45,327 nucleotides of DNA from an uncultured Blautia sp. Its GTDB lineage: Bacteria; Bacillota; Clostridia; Lachnospirales; Lachnospiraceae. The DNA is taken from contig UQAX01000018.1 in NCBI GenBank assembly GCA_900539145.1, forward strand, positions 1 to 45,327, in the 5' to 3' direction. Below the pieces are notes generated by a model that ran no database searches, was not told the origin of the DNA, and saw nothing but the letters and a program-made list of their open reading frames with translations. Below are positions 8,220-15,582 of this stretch, piece after piece; position 1 is the first letter of the stretch; each line of letters starts with the position of its first letter. The position numbers and the translations under genes are program-made.

Positions 8220-10772
8220 CTATTCGTCCATTAGTGTATCTTTTAATTCTTCATCAATTTTTTTTGCCTTTTTTAGCTGTCGCTGCATTTCTGCAATCGA
8301 TGCTCCTGCTCCTGTGTTTGCCGGATTTAAGTTGTTTACAGTGCTGCCTGAGAAGTCATTCGAGTTGCTACCATCCATACTATAACTTCCATCTAAGCTG
8401 CTTCCTTGTTCTATTGTACGAGCACCTTCCAGTGTTTCCTTTCCTGTATTGCTCGGATTAGAAGATATACCCTCAGATGTCTCCGACATTGTTGTTTCCA
8501 ATTCATTTGATGTCCCGTTTAGATTTTCTCCAGTAGAGGTCTGGTTTCCTTGCATCTCTTTCACAGTATCATCCAAGCCGGCTGTTGCTTCATTTAAGCT
8601 GCTCTTTTCTCCGGATACTTCTTGATTTCCCGGCATCTCTTTCATACTATTTTCCAGTCCAGAAGATGCTTCATTTAGGCTGCTTTTTTCTCCGGATGCT
8701 TCTTGATTTCCCGGTATCTCTTTCATGCTATTTTCCAAGCCTGAAGACGCTTCATTTAGGCTGCTCTTTTCTCCGGATGCTACCTGATTTCCTTGCATTT
8801 CTTTCATGGTGTTATCTAAGCCGGCTGTTGCTTCATTTAAGCTATTCTTTTCTCCGGATGCTACCTGATTTCCTTGCATTTCTTTCATGGTATTATCCAA
8901 GCCTGAAGACGCTTCATTTAGGCTGCTTTTTTCTCCAGATACTTCCTTATTTCCCGGCATCTCTTTCATAATGTTATCCAAATCAGATGCTGCCATATTT
9001 AAGTTATTCTTTTCTCCCAGCTCTTGTGTACCCTGAGACATTTTTTGCATTGCTCCATCTAATTGCTCTGGTTTTTCATCTAAATTGTCGGTATTCTCCT
9101 TATTTAGATTTTCCTGCATCTTCTTTGCAATGGAGTCATCCTGTAACTCTGACGGTGCCTCATTCATGCTCTCAATCATGCTGTCATATTTCCCTTGTGC
9201 TGATGTAGCATTACTCATTTTTTTCATTTCTGCTTCTAATCCATTTTCTTTCTGTAATCCTTCCGGATTGTTTGCAGACTGATTTTCACCGGCATTTCTT
9301 ACGGATGCACTACTACCGCCTCCTCCACCAGATGGATTATTGGGGGAATTTGGAAGCCCCGGCATATCCTTTCCATTATCCGGTAAGCCTGTTCCAGATG
9401 AAAAAGAGGAAGGTGTACCCGGCATAGGTTTCACTGCTTTATCTGCCGCCCAGCCAAAACCATTTGCTAAGGTCTTCCCTGCTGAAGCAAGATGTCCCGG
9501 AATACTTGTGGCTCCATGTATTGCCTGTTTAGCTGCATACATCATTCCCAGACCACCAGACAATCCAACATTTTGTCCTGTTACTTTCTCAATGATTGAT
9601 GGACCAGAAATAATCGCAAATGCTAAAAGTACAAGGATAATTGCGTTTACGATACCATGATCTACAAATAAATCATTCAACCATGCTTGAAATAATGTAT
9701 AAATACGAACAGATAATGCCGTTAAAAACAATGCAATGTATCCATCTTTCATGGTATTTAAAATCATCCATGTTTTTTTTGAACCGGTAAGATCGGCAGA
9801 ATATAAAATACTAAGTATTTGTCCTATTACAAGATTTATAATAATCTTTACAACAACAAAAGCCATTGCAAGATAAACCGCAACAAATGCAAACAATGTT
9901 AAGATACAAATGGAATAATTCACATGATAACGATAGTAAAATTCATTTCCAATATCACTATCGCCTTCAGAGTTCCATCCCCATCCATTACTAACATCAC
10001 CAGTTGTAAATTCCGCACCAGCAGTCACTTTAAGCCGTTTTTTCAACAGCTCTTTTCCTGCTTCCGACAGTTGTTCATCTTTATAGTTCAATACCTCTGT
10101 CACCCGAATGCTATTAAACATTTCATCTGTCAGCTCCGGATAATGATAATTTTCAATATTATCTTTACTAAAACTGAGTAAACCATTTTCTTCCTTTTGG
10201 TCTACATACAAAAGGTCTATGATATTAGCGTTTACCACATCATTTGCCACTGTATGATTTTCTCCGATTGCCCATGTCACTAATCCGGTATCTGTTTCTG
10301 TATCATAAAGAGCTTTATTTAACTGCGATATGATATAGAATGAACAGGTAACGATTGCAACTGTCAGTAAAATACTTCTTAAGAAATTCGGAAATTTGCT
10401 GTTAAACAGCATCAGCATTAACCCTACCGCAGTAATACTTAAAAGCAGAATAGCGTGATACATTGGCTGCATACTAGAGATTAAATTCTGGATATTATCA
10501 CTGGTGGAGAAAGAAAGCAGTTTAAAGCAATACAAATAAAGTTCTTCCGCCGCTACACAGATTGTCCGCAAAAACGAAACAAGCCACCATCCAATACTTC
10601 GAAAGACACTTCCAAATAAATCGTTCTGTTGAAAATATTCCGCATTACGGCTTAACACATCAATAATTTCATTTTCAACTGGACTTGGTGTAGCTAAAAC
10701 AGCTTGTGAAAAAAGAAAAATCGTGAAGCAAATTGCTACAATTCCACATATCCTTTTTTTCTTACTTCTCAT
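8220..10772 (-). CDS. VirB6/TrbL-like polytopic channel protein with repeat tail
   Basis: This 850-residue protein has a signal-like first helix (residues 8-27) and about seven further hydrophobic segments up to residue 410, for example AILLLSITAVGLMLMLFN and IVNAIILVLLAFAIISG. It is followed by a Gly/Ser/Asn/Pro-rich linker and a long hydrophilic C-terminal region. The membrane part resembles the VirB6/TrbL channel component. The tail contains about seven imperfect repeats around SGEKSSLNEASSGLxNxMKE, listed separately. The start codon overlaps the end of the coupling-protein gene. It is probably the central pore protein; the tail is unusual and of unknown role. Confidence 0.8.
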   Translation of the reverse strand: MRSKKKRICGIVAICFTIFLFSQAVLATPSPVENEIIDVLSRNAEYFQQNDLFGSVFRSIGWWLVSFLRTICVAAEELYLYCFKLLSFSTSDNIQNLISSMQPMYHAILLLSITAVGLMLMLFNSKFPNFLRSILLTVAIVTCSFYIISQLNKALYDTETDTGLVTWAIGENHTVANDVVNANIIDLLYVDQKEENGLLSFSKDNIENYHYPELTDEMFNSIRVTEVLNYKDEQLSEAGKELLKKRLKVTAGAEFTTGDVSNGWGWNSEGDSDIGNEFYYRYHVNYSICILTLFAFVAVYLAMAFVVVKIIINLVIGQILSILYSADLTGSKKTWMILNTMKDGYIALFLTALSVRIYTLFQAWLNDLFVDHGIVNAIILVLLAFAIISGPSIIEKVTGQNVGLSGGLGMMYAAKQAIHGATSIPGHLASAGKTLANGFGWAADKAVKPMPGTPSSFSSGTGLPDNGKDMPGLPNSPNNPSGGGGGSSASVRNAGENQSANNPEGLQKENGLEAEMKKMSNATSAQGKYDSMIESMNEAPSELQDDSIAKKMQENLNKENTDNLDEKPEQLDGAMQKMSQGTQELGEKNNLNMAASDLDNIMKEMPGNKEVSGEKSSLNEASSGLDNTMKEMQGNQVASGEKNSLNEATAGLDNTMKEMQGNQVASGEKSSLNEASSGLENSMKEIPGNQEASGEKSSLNEASSGLENSMKEMPGNQEVSGEKSSLNEATAGLDDTVKEMQGNQTSTGENLNGTSNELETTMSETSEGISSNPSNTGKETLEGARTIEQGSSLDGSYSMDGSNSNDFSGSTVNNLNPANTGAGASIAEMQRQLKKAKKIDEELKDTLMDE
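8520..9010 (-). repeat. Tandem in-frame repeats in the VirB6-like tail
   Basis: About seven units of roughly 23 residues (about 69 bp) run in tandem. Each reads approximately GNQxxSGEKSSLNEASSGLxN and then xMKEM. Units differ at a few positions (ASSGLE, ATAGLD, AASDLD) and the first and last are the most diverged. Such near-identical DNA can expand or contract by slippage or recombination. The repeats are predicted to be helical and exposed. Confidence 0.85.
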
Positions 10773-13137
10773 TGATACGACCTTCTAATATTGATAACAT
10801 GGTCTTTTTTGACTCTTTTTTCATAAATTCCAACCCTTCTATCTTTTGATAAAGTTCTTCTAAAGGAAGCTTATGCGACCAATTTAAAATTTCTTTATAA
10901 TCCTCCCCAATTCCATCCATAGCATAACTTTCTAACAGCGCATAATGCCTTTGTGATAAGGAAGCCAGCGTTTTTACTTTCGGCAGCTCTTTTTTTCTTT
11001 TTTTAGGAGCTGGTACATTTTCTTCTAAACGCTTCATCACCTTATCAAAATCCATAATATATTCTTCTATATTGGAAATTTCTTTTGTTTTTGGCGCAAT
11101 TTCTGACAACCGGATTGAACGGGGATCTTCTAAAATCCCTTGCAAATAATCATAACTGAATTTCAGCTTTGTTCCGTCTTCCGCACAGTTATAAATTGGA
11201 CGTGGTCTTATATCGTTCCCTTCCAAATCTGTACGTTTCATTGCCCTTCTTACGACACTATGTCCCTTTTTCAGTTCCCTTAAATCACTTGCAGACATCA
11301 GCGGTTTTTTTTCTGTTCTTTCCGTAAATGTTTTATCTAAGCTTAACTTGCTGCCACTTCTCTGTATGTCTATATAAGTTATCTCACCTAACATCTTACT
11401 GAAATATTCCGCTGTTTCTGTGTCATTTCCCATTAAGTAAATCTGATTTCCACAGTTTGCTATGATTGTTGCCGCATCTTTGTCTCCATAAATCTTCTGA
11501 ATACGTTTTATGGACTGTATATAAAGGTCAAAGGTAATATTCCTTCCCAGACCAACAGTCAGCATATTTGTCATACCCTCAATCAGTGGCATATTACCAA
11601 ATTCGTTCAAAATATACTTTACCGGTCTTTTACAGGTCATGTACTCATCACACATTCGAGAAAGCATAATATACGATTGTCTGATTAAAATAGACGCAAG
11701 TGTATGTAACGAACTGTCATAATCCGGAAAAACAATAAAAAGAGCAATCGGCTGTTCCCCAAATCCAAGTTCTTCCATGTCCAGCTCATTTTCCAGTGAT
11801 ATTTTTATAATTGCATCATTGGAAAAGTTAGTTAGTTTAATTGCCATAGAAGAATAAATATCACCACTGGCACGATCTGAAGCTAAATCTATGGATAAAT
11901 ATTTCAATTTTGCTCTATCGGTAGCTGGTCGCATATTAAAATATCGGTCTAATTCACTTATCCCGTTTTCATCACGTTTCCTTGATAACTCTGAAAACAT
12001 CACGATAATGCTGTATATATTTACGCATTTTTCATATTTCTCAATTTTCTCAAATGTCACGTCATCCGGAATATAATGAACCGTATCATCCAGTACATAG
12101 TCTTCCCCTTGATATTTTTTTAAATTCTCCCTTGCCTGTTCCTGTTCTTCTTCTGGTAAATCTAAAAACTTTTCTTGTTTTTCTTGGAACTTTAGTTTCC
12201 GAATATGGTTATACTTTTCATCTTCTTCTAAGCAATCTGTAATATGAGCAATAATCAGAGCAGAAAATAAAGCTGCCGCATTTTCGGTAAAAAAGTCATT
12301 CTCTGCTTTTGTTTTTTCTCCTGCACAAAAAATCGAATAGGAATAGGAGTATGCCATTAGTTCTGCTGTTGCATAATCCCCTTGCTTATACAGCTTTAGC
12401 ATGTTTGCTAAATAGTTAATGCTAATACTGTATTTCGGATTTGACAGGTTATAAAGCAGGGTTTTGTATCCTCTTTTTTCCAATCTTTTCTTAGCAGCCC
12501 TGTATTCTTCACCTTTTAAAGCTGTAATCACCATAGATGGCTTTATTTTTGCCCGTGAATAATTATTTGTATTCGGTTCTACATAGATTTTATCTTTACC
12601 AGCTCTTGTAATACCGATTGTGATTGTATTTGTATTTCCATCATCAATGAAATGTTTTCCTTCATAAGTGGAAATCAAAAATCCCGGAAGACCATCATAT
12701 TCCCCTTCCCGTTCATCAATCTGCCGATATTGCTGTTTCAATTCTTCGACTGTTGTAAAACGGGAAGAGCCTTTTTGATTAACATTAAAATTTTCTTCTG
12801 AAAAAGATACTTTTATTTTATAAGCCCATGTGATATCGCATATAAGAAGAAAAAGCAGAAAGATCAGATATAACCACCAAAAAATTATTATTCCCTTCGG
12901 CAATGGAAAAATCTTTAAAATTCCCCATATATTTTCTTCTGTAAATAGTTCTACAAGCGTATTTATTAGGAAATTAAAGCACACCATCAGCAAAATATTT
13001 GCCATTAAAAGAAGTTTTTTTATATTCTCCTTGTCTGCTAAAATACGGTTAAGCTGCATCACCCTTTTTTCTTTTTCTGTTTTTTTCAAGATAGAAGCAA
13101 TCTCATCTTTTAATTTTTTAAAATCAATTTTTTGCAT
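10762..13137 (-). CDS. VirD4/TraG-family coupling protein
   Basis: This 791-residue membrane ATPase links the relaxosome to the channel. Two N-terminal transmembrane helices (about residues 42-65 and 80-105) precede the ATPase domain. Walker A is TIGITRAGKDKIYVEPN, with Asp after the Lys. Walker B is KYILNEFGNMPLIEG, with Asn where Asp is usual. The motifs PSMVITALKGEEYRAA and YIQSIKRIQKIYG fit VirD4/TraG. A basic stretch (PAPKKRKKELPKV) sits near the C-terminus. It overlaps the VirB6-like start and follows a VirB2-like gene. A copy of the 18-bp palindrome lies 24 bp upstream of its start. Confidence 0.92.
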   Translation of the reverse strand: MQKIDFKKLKDEIASILKKTEKEKRVMQLNRILADKENIKKLLLMANILLMVCFNFLINTLVELFTEENIWGILKIFPLPKGIIIFWWLYLIFLLFLLICDITWAYKIKVSFSEENFNVNQKGSSRFTTVEELKQQYRQIDEREGEYDGLPGFLISTYEGKHFIDDGNTNTITIGITRAGKDKIYVEPNTNNYSRAKIKPSMVITALKGEEYRAAKKRLEKRGYKTLLYNLSNPKYSISINYLANMLKLYKQGDYATAELMAYSYSYSIFCAGEKTKAENDFFTENAAALFSALIIAHITDCLEEDEKYNHIRKLKFQEKQEKFLDLPEEEQEQARENLKKYQGEDYVLDDTVHYIPDDVTFEKIEKYEKCVNIYSIIVMFSELSRKRDENGISELDRYFNMRPATDRAKLKYLSIDLASDRASGDIYSSMAIKLTNFSNDAIIKISLENELDMEELGFGEQPIALFIVFPDYDSSLHTLASILIRQSYIMLSRMCDEYMTCKRPVKYILNEFGNMPLIEGMTNMLTVGLGRNITFDLYIQSIKRIQKIYGDKDAATIIANCGNQIYLMGNDTETAEYFSKMLGEITYIDIQRSGSKLSLDKTFTERTEKKPLMSASDLRELKKGHSVVRRAMKRTDLEGNDIRPRPIYNCAEDGTKLKFSYDYLQGILEDPRSIRLSEIAPKTKEISNIEEYIMDFDKVMKRLEENVPAPKKRKKELPKVKTLASLSQRHYALLESYAMDGIGEDYKEILNWSHKLPLEELYQKIEGLEFMKKESKKTMLSILEGRINEK

Positions 13138-13160
13138 ATATTTCTTTCTTTTATTTTCAA

Positions 13161-13178
13161 GGTGCTATAAATAGCACC
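13161..13178 (+). promoter_or_regulatory. 18-bp palindrome copy 1 (core only)
   Basis: GGTGCTATAAATAGCACC. It is 24 bp upstream of the coupling-protein start (13137) and just after the stop of the VirB2-like gene (13194). The flanks (caa / ccc) are not complementary, so only the 7+4+7 core is symmetrical. Confidence 0.9.
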
Positions 13179-13193
13179 CCGCATATATAAGCT

Positions 13194-13496
13194 CTAAAAT
13201 TTAACTCTTTCAGAAATAAATGCTGCATATTCAGCAGCTCCAGCTAGTATAATTGCGCCGCCAATTAAACCTAATATCCATTTATTTGCTTTTCTTTTCC
13301 ATTCTTTCTCAAAAAAAGGGCACATCCATACAGCTGCGGACGCCATTATTACAATTATAGCTATACCCTGAATTTGATTTTTCAATGGTGCTATCAATTC
13401 AATGATAATATCAACAAACTTTGAAATAGGATCACTTCTATCCCCCGGCAGACTGGTTGTTAAAAAGACCAATCCTTTCACATATAAACTATCCAT
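13194..13496 (-). CDS. VirB2-like small membrane protein
   Basis: A 100-residue protein with two hydrophobic helices (QGIAIIVIMASAAVWMCPFF and WILGLIGGAIILAGAAEYAA) separated by a short basic loop (EKEWKRKANK). This matches VirB2/TrbC-type pore or pilin subunits of T4SSs. The start chosen is the ATG at 13496, which has AGGAG just before it and overlaps the upstream stop by 8 bp. A longer version would begin inside the previous gene. It is directly upstream of virD4. Confidence 0.65.
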   Translation of the reverse strand: MDSLYVKGLVFLTTSLPGDRSDPISKFVDIIIELIAPLKNQIQGIAIIVIMASAAVWMCPFFEKEWKRKANKWILGLIGGAIILAGAAEYAAFISERVKF

Positions 13497-14517
13497 TTTT
13501 TCTCCTGTTTCTTTTTTTCTTAGCAATGACATAAAGAATTGCAACAACTATGGCAACAAAAATTAAAATTCCTGCTCCTGCCATAATGTATTTCACAATT
13601 TTATTGTCATCTTTTTCGTATTTTGCGGTTGCAGCTCTTTCGTAGATAAAGGATGTCTGGCTTTCAACTGTCTGTTCTGCCCGATAAGCGGCAACATAGC
13701 GGACTTCATTTTTATCCAGTCTCTTTTCATAGTTTGCCCTATAATAATTAACATACTGTTCAATGTCAGCCCTTGCATTCCGACAGGTCTCACCATTCTC
13801 ATCCGTGTATACATCAGAAGTCCAATACGTCCGGATTACCCTACTGGTATTCCTATCCGCTCCTACTGATGCTAAAAGCTCCTGTTCATAACCCTGAAGC
13901 GGTTGTTCCGGATTGCCTTCTATCTGTATACCATTCCATTCAAAATAGTCTGCATCCATGTTATAAAACTTAATATCAATGTAATTGGGTTTCCATCCAC
14001 CTCCCTGTTGTACTAAATTTTTCAATTCAGCCGTCACCTGTATGGTCTCACCGGTGGCGGGATCTGTTGTAGAAATGGCTTTTGTCTTGGGAACATCGGA
14101 TTGCTGTATAGGGTATTGGTAGTCAACAAAACCCGTAACTAATTGTCCTTCGCCGGGAGTAGAGATGGGTTCTTGCACAACATGTGACAAGGAATAAAGA
14201 ATGTCATTATCTTGCAATTCATCCGGCGGAGCATATTCTTCCTGTGCTCCCACTACTGTTTCTACTTCTTTTGTTAAATACTGGACTTCTTTTTGAGGTG
14301 TTTTCTTCAAAGTGCGTACACTAACACCGGACAGAGTGTATTTCTGTCCGTCTTTGACGATCTCTTTATCGAAGTCAGGAATATTTTCCTGTTCATTTTC
14401 CGCCTTAAAATTGATTGTTTTACTAAAACTATCCTTTGAAGCAGCCAGAACAGGGGTGCTCGCATAAAGCAGAGCGGCAGCAACTAAGAAAAAAGAAACA
14501 AACTTCTTGTTTTTCAC
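13489..14517 (-). CDS. Secreted, C-terminally anchored T4SS protein
   Basis: A 342-residue protein beginning at a GTG (14517) preceded by AAGGAGG. An upstream ATG at 14568 is less likely because the signal peptide (KNKKFVSFFLVAAALLYAST, cut after PVLA) starts at the GTG. A mostly hydrophilic extracellular region of about 280 residues is followed by a transmembrane helix (YIMAGAGILIFVAIVVAILY) and a basic tail KKKRNRRKNG. It is the first gene of the transfer operon. I do not recognise a family. Its topology suggests a surface component of the mating channel. Confidence 0.75.
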   Translation of the reverse strand: MKNKKFVSFFLVAAALLYASTPVLAASKDSFSKTINFKAENEQENIPDFDKEIVKDGQKYTLSGVSVRTLKKTPQKEVQYLTKEVETVVGAQEEYAPPDELQDNDILYSLSHVVQEPISTPGEGQLVTGFVDYQYPIQQSDVPKTKAISTTDPATGETIQVTAELKNLVQQGGGWKPNYIDIKFYNMDADYFEWNGIQIEGNPEQPLQGYEQELLASVGADRNTSRVIRTYWTSDVYTDENGETCRNARADIEQYVNYYRANYEKRLDKNEVRYVAAYRAEQTVESQTSFIYERAATAKYEKDDNKIVKYIMAGAGILIFVAIVVAILYVIAKKKRNRRKNG

Positions 14518-14548
14518 GCTGCTTTCCTCCTTGAATTTTTTACAAAAT

Positions 14549-14561
14549 GTATACTTTTTGT
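14549..14561 (+). repeat. GTATACTTTTTGT repeat, copy 1
   Basis: A 13-bp sequence lies 32 bp upstream of the GTG start of the first transfer gene and recurs exactly at 14687. A pair of identical sites in the leader of the transfer operon suggests a regulator binding site; no protein is assigned. Confidence 0.45.
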
Positions 14562-14686
14562 ACACCATAAAAAAAGGAGGGAAGTTGAACCTTTTACTGG
14601 AAATTTTTCAAGAATTGTTTATGATTTTAATAATTGACCTACGTTAAAATCAGATAATAATAGAGAAAAATTGACATAAAAAAAAG

Positions 14687-14699
14687 GTATACTTTTTGT
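14687..14699 (+). repeat. GTATACTTTTTGT repeat, copy 2
   Basis: This is an exact second copy of the 13-bp sequence at 14549, 138 bp away in the same orientation. It lies in the roughly 300-bp gap between the transfer operon and the first holin-like toxin locus. Confidence 0.45.
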
Positions 14700-14827
14700 C
14701 GCATACCTCTGTATCTAAATAATAGCATTGAAACCCGAAAATGACAATGAATTTTGTAAAAAAATATCAAATGTCATTTTAAAACATCTAATTTTTCCTG
14801 ACTATTTTTTCTTTCGGCAACAAAAAA

Positions 14828-14862
14828 AAACCTGAAAACACGGCTTCAGGACTTTTTTATAA
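14828..14862. terminator. Bidirectional terminator of holin-like locus 1
   Basis: The arms CCTGAA and TTCAGG flank a short loop, with a T-run on both sides (AAAAAAAA before, CTTTTTT after). It would end the minus-strand toxin transcript and any plus-strand read from the left. It is duplicated at 15231. Confidence 0.75.
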
Positions 14863-14879
14863 AAATTATTTCTATTCGA

Positions 14880-14908
14880 TTGCATTTTTTCTTTCTCTGG
14901 CGTATAAT
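14880..14908 (+). promoter_or_regulatory. Promoter of antitoxin RNA 1
   Basis: TTGCAT (14880-14885), a 17-bp spacer and TATAAT (14903-14908). No coding frame follows, so this drives a short RNA. Confidence 0.75.
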
Positions 14909-14914
14909 ATGTTT

Positions 14915-15012
14915 AAAGGAACAACCGCCCACAAGGGGTTGACCGATTTTGGAAATAGCATAGAAATGCCACCCTTAAAACCGCTCAAAGTTTTCAGAGG
15001 GTGGTTTTTCTA
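14915..15012 (+). ncRNA. Candidate antisense antitoxin RNA 1
   Basis: A transcript of about 98 nt is expected from the promoter at 14880. It ends at a long hairpin (GCATAGAAA and CCACCCT arms pairing with AGGGTGG and TTTCTATGC, 14958-15014) followed by T-rich DNA. It contains AACAACCGCCCACAAGGGG, identical in the second copy at 15.3 kb. It is antisense to the 3' part of the holin-like toxin mRNA, an arrangement like TxpA/RatA of Bacillus. Regulation is inferred from overlap only. Confidence 0.65.
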
Positions 15013-15024
15013 TGCCTTAAATCA

Positions 15025-15111
15025 CTACCGACAGAATGAAAAAATGAAGGTCAGTAGTGATAGAATGAACATTCCGAATTGCATTAAATCTTTGAAGTCA
15101 AAATGTTTCAT
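15025..15111 (-). CDS. Holin-like type I toxin peptide
   Basis: A 28-residue peptide, MKHFDFKDLMQFGMFILSLL followed by TFIFSFCR, with GGGGGTGG as ribosome site. The LMxFGMFILxLLTFI core matches the putative holin-like toxin family, small membrane-damaging peptides. Its mRNA would run leftwards into the antisense RNA listed at 14915. The arrangement of toxin gene, antisense RNA and shared hairpin supports a type I toxin-antitoxin system. Confidence 0.65.
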   Translation of the reverse strand: MKHFDFKDLMQFGMFILSLLTFIFSFCR

Positions 15112-15133
15112 CAGCACCACCCCCATTCTATGT

Positions 15134-15163
15134 ATTATAAAATGAAGGTCAGCCACCCTGTAA
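15134..15163 (-). promoter_or_regulatory. Promoter of holin-like toxin 1
   Basis: On the minus strand TTACAG (15163-15158) is separated by 18 bp from TATAAT (15139-15134), 23 bp upstream of the toxin ATG. Confidence 0.55.
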
Positions 15164-15230
15164 CACGATTATTCCTAACTTATATTTTACCATTTTTTTC
15201 TTCTTCTTACAATTATTTTTTGCTCAAAAA

Positions 15231-15262
15231 AACCTGAAATCACGGCTTCAGGATTTTTTTAT
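15231..15262. terminator. Terminator of holin-like locus 2
   Basis: Second copy of the CCTGAA...TTCAGG hairpin with flanking A and T runs. It marks the left edge of the duplicated toxin locus. Confidence 0.7.
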
Positions 15263-15280
15263 AAAATTTTTTCTATTCCA

Positions 15281-15309
15281 TTGCATTTTTTCTTTTTCTA
15301 GCTTATAAT
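15281..15309 (+). promoter_or_regulatory. Promoter of antitoxin RNA 2
   Basis: TTGCAT, 17-bp spacer, TATAAT. It is nearly identical to the copy at 14880. Confidence 0.75.
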
Positions 15310-15315
15310 ATGTTT

Positions 15316-15402
15316 AAAGGAACAACCGCCCACAAGGGGTTGACCGGATTTATAAGAGATAGAAATACCACCCTAAACCTGCCAAAGTTTCAAGGGTAGT
15401 TT
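15316..15402 (+). ncRNA. Candidate antisense antitoxin RNA 2
   Basis: This is a duplicate of the RNA at 14915 and carries the same AACAACCGCCCACAAGGGG segment. It ends at a hairpin (CCACCCT / AGGGTAGT) and TTTTTC. The promoter is intact although the partner toxin gene is damaged. Confidence 0.6.
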
Positions 15403-15420
15403 TTCTATGTAATAATAGGA

Positions 15421-15480
15421 TTACTTACAAAACGTAAAAATGAAGGTCAGTAGTGATAGAATGAACATTCCGAAAGCCAT
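15421..15480 (-). pseudogene. Broken copy of the holin-like toxin
   Basis: Only the C-terminal 19 codons are open (MAFGMFILSLLTFIFTFCK). Compared with the intact copy, the original ATG is ATT and one extra T shifts the frame in the first codons. The upstream promoter is replaced by the terminator of the neighbouring surface-protein gene. Translation from the internal ATG is possible but no ribosome site is seen. Confidence 0.6.
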
Positions 15481-15542
15481 CAAATCTTTAAAATCAAAAA
15501 TGTTTTAATTCATTATTGACAAAATGCAAAATGAACATCAGA

Positions 15543-15579
15543 AAAGTGCCTGAAGTATCACCTTCAGGCACTTTTTTGA
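15543..15579 (-). terminator. Terminator of the cell-wall-binding protein gene
   Basis: AAAAGTGCCTGAAG and CTTCAGGCACTTTT pair perfectly around a 5-nt loop, 4 bp after the stop codon at 15583. Confidence 0.9.
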
Positions 15580-15582
15580 CAT

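Noticed and set aside
8585..8971. Plus-strand frame of 128 codons rich in Leu/Ser/Cys
   Set aside because: It mirrors the tandem repeats of the VirB6-like tail and has no start signals. It is a shadow frame.
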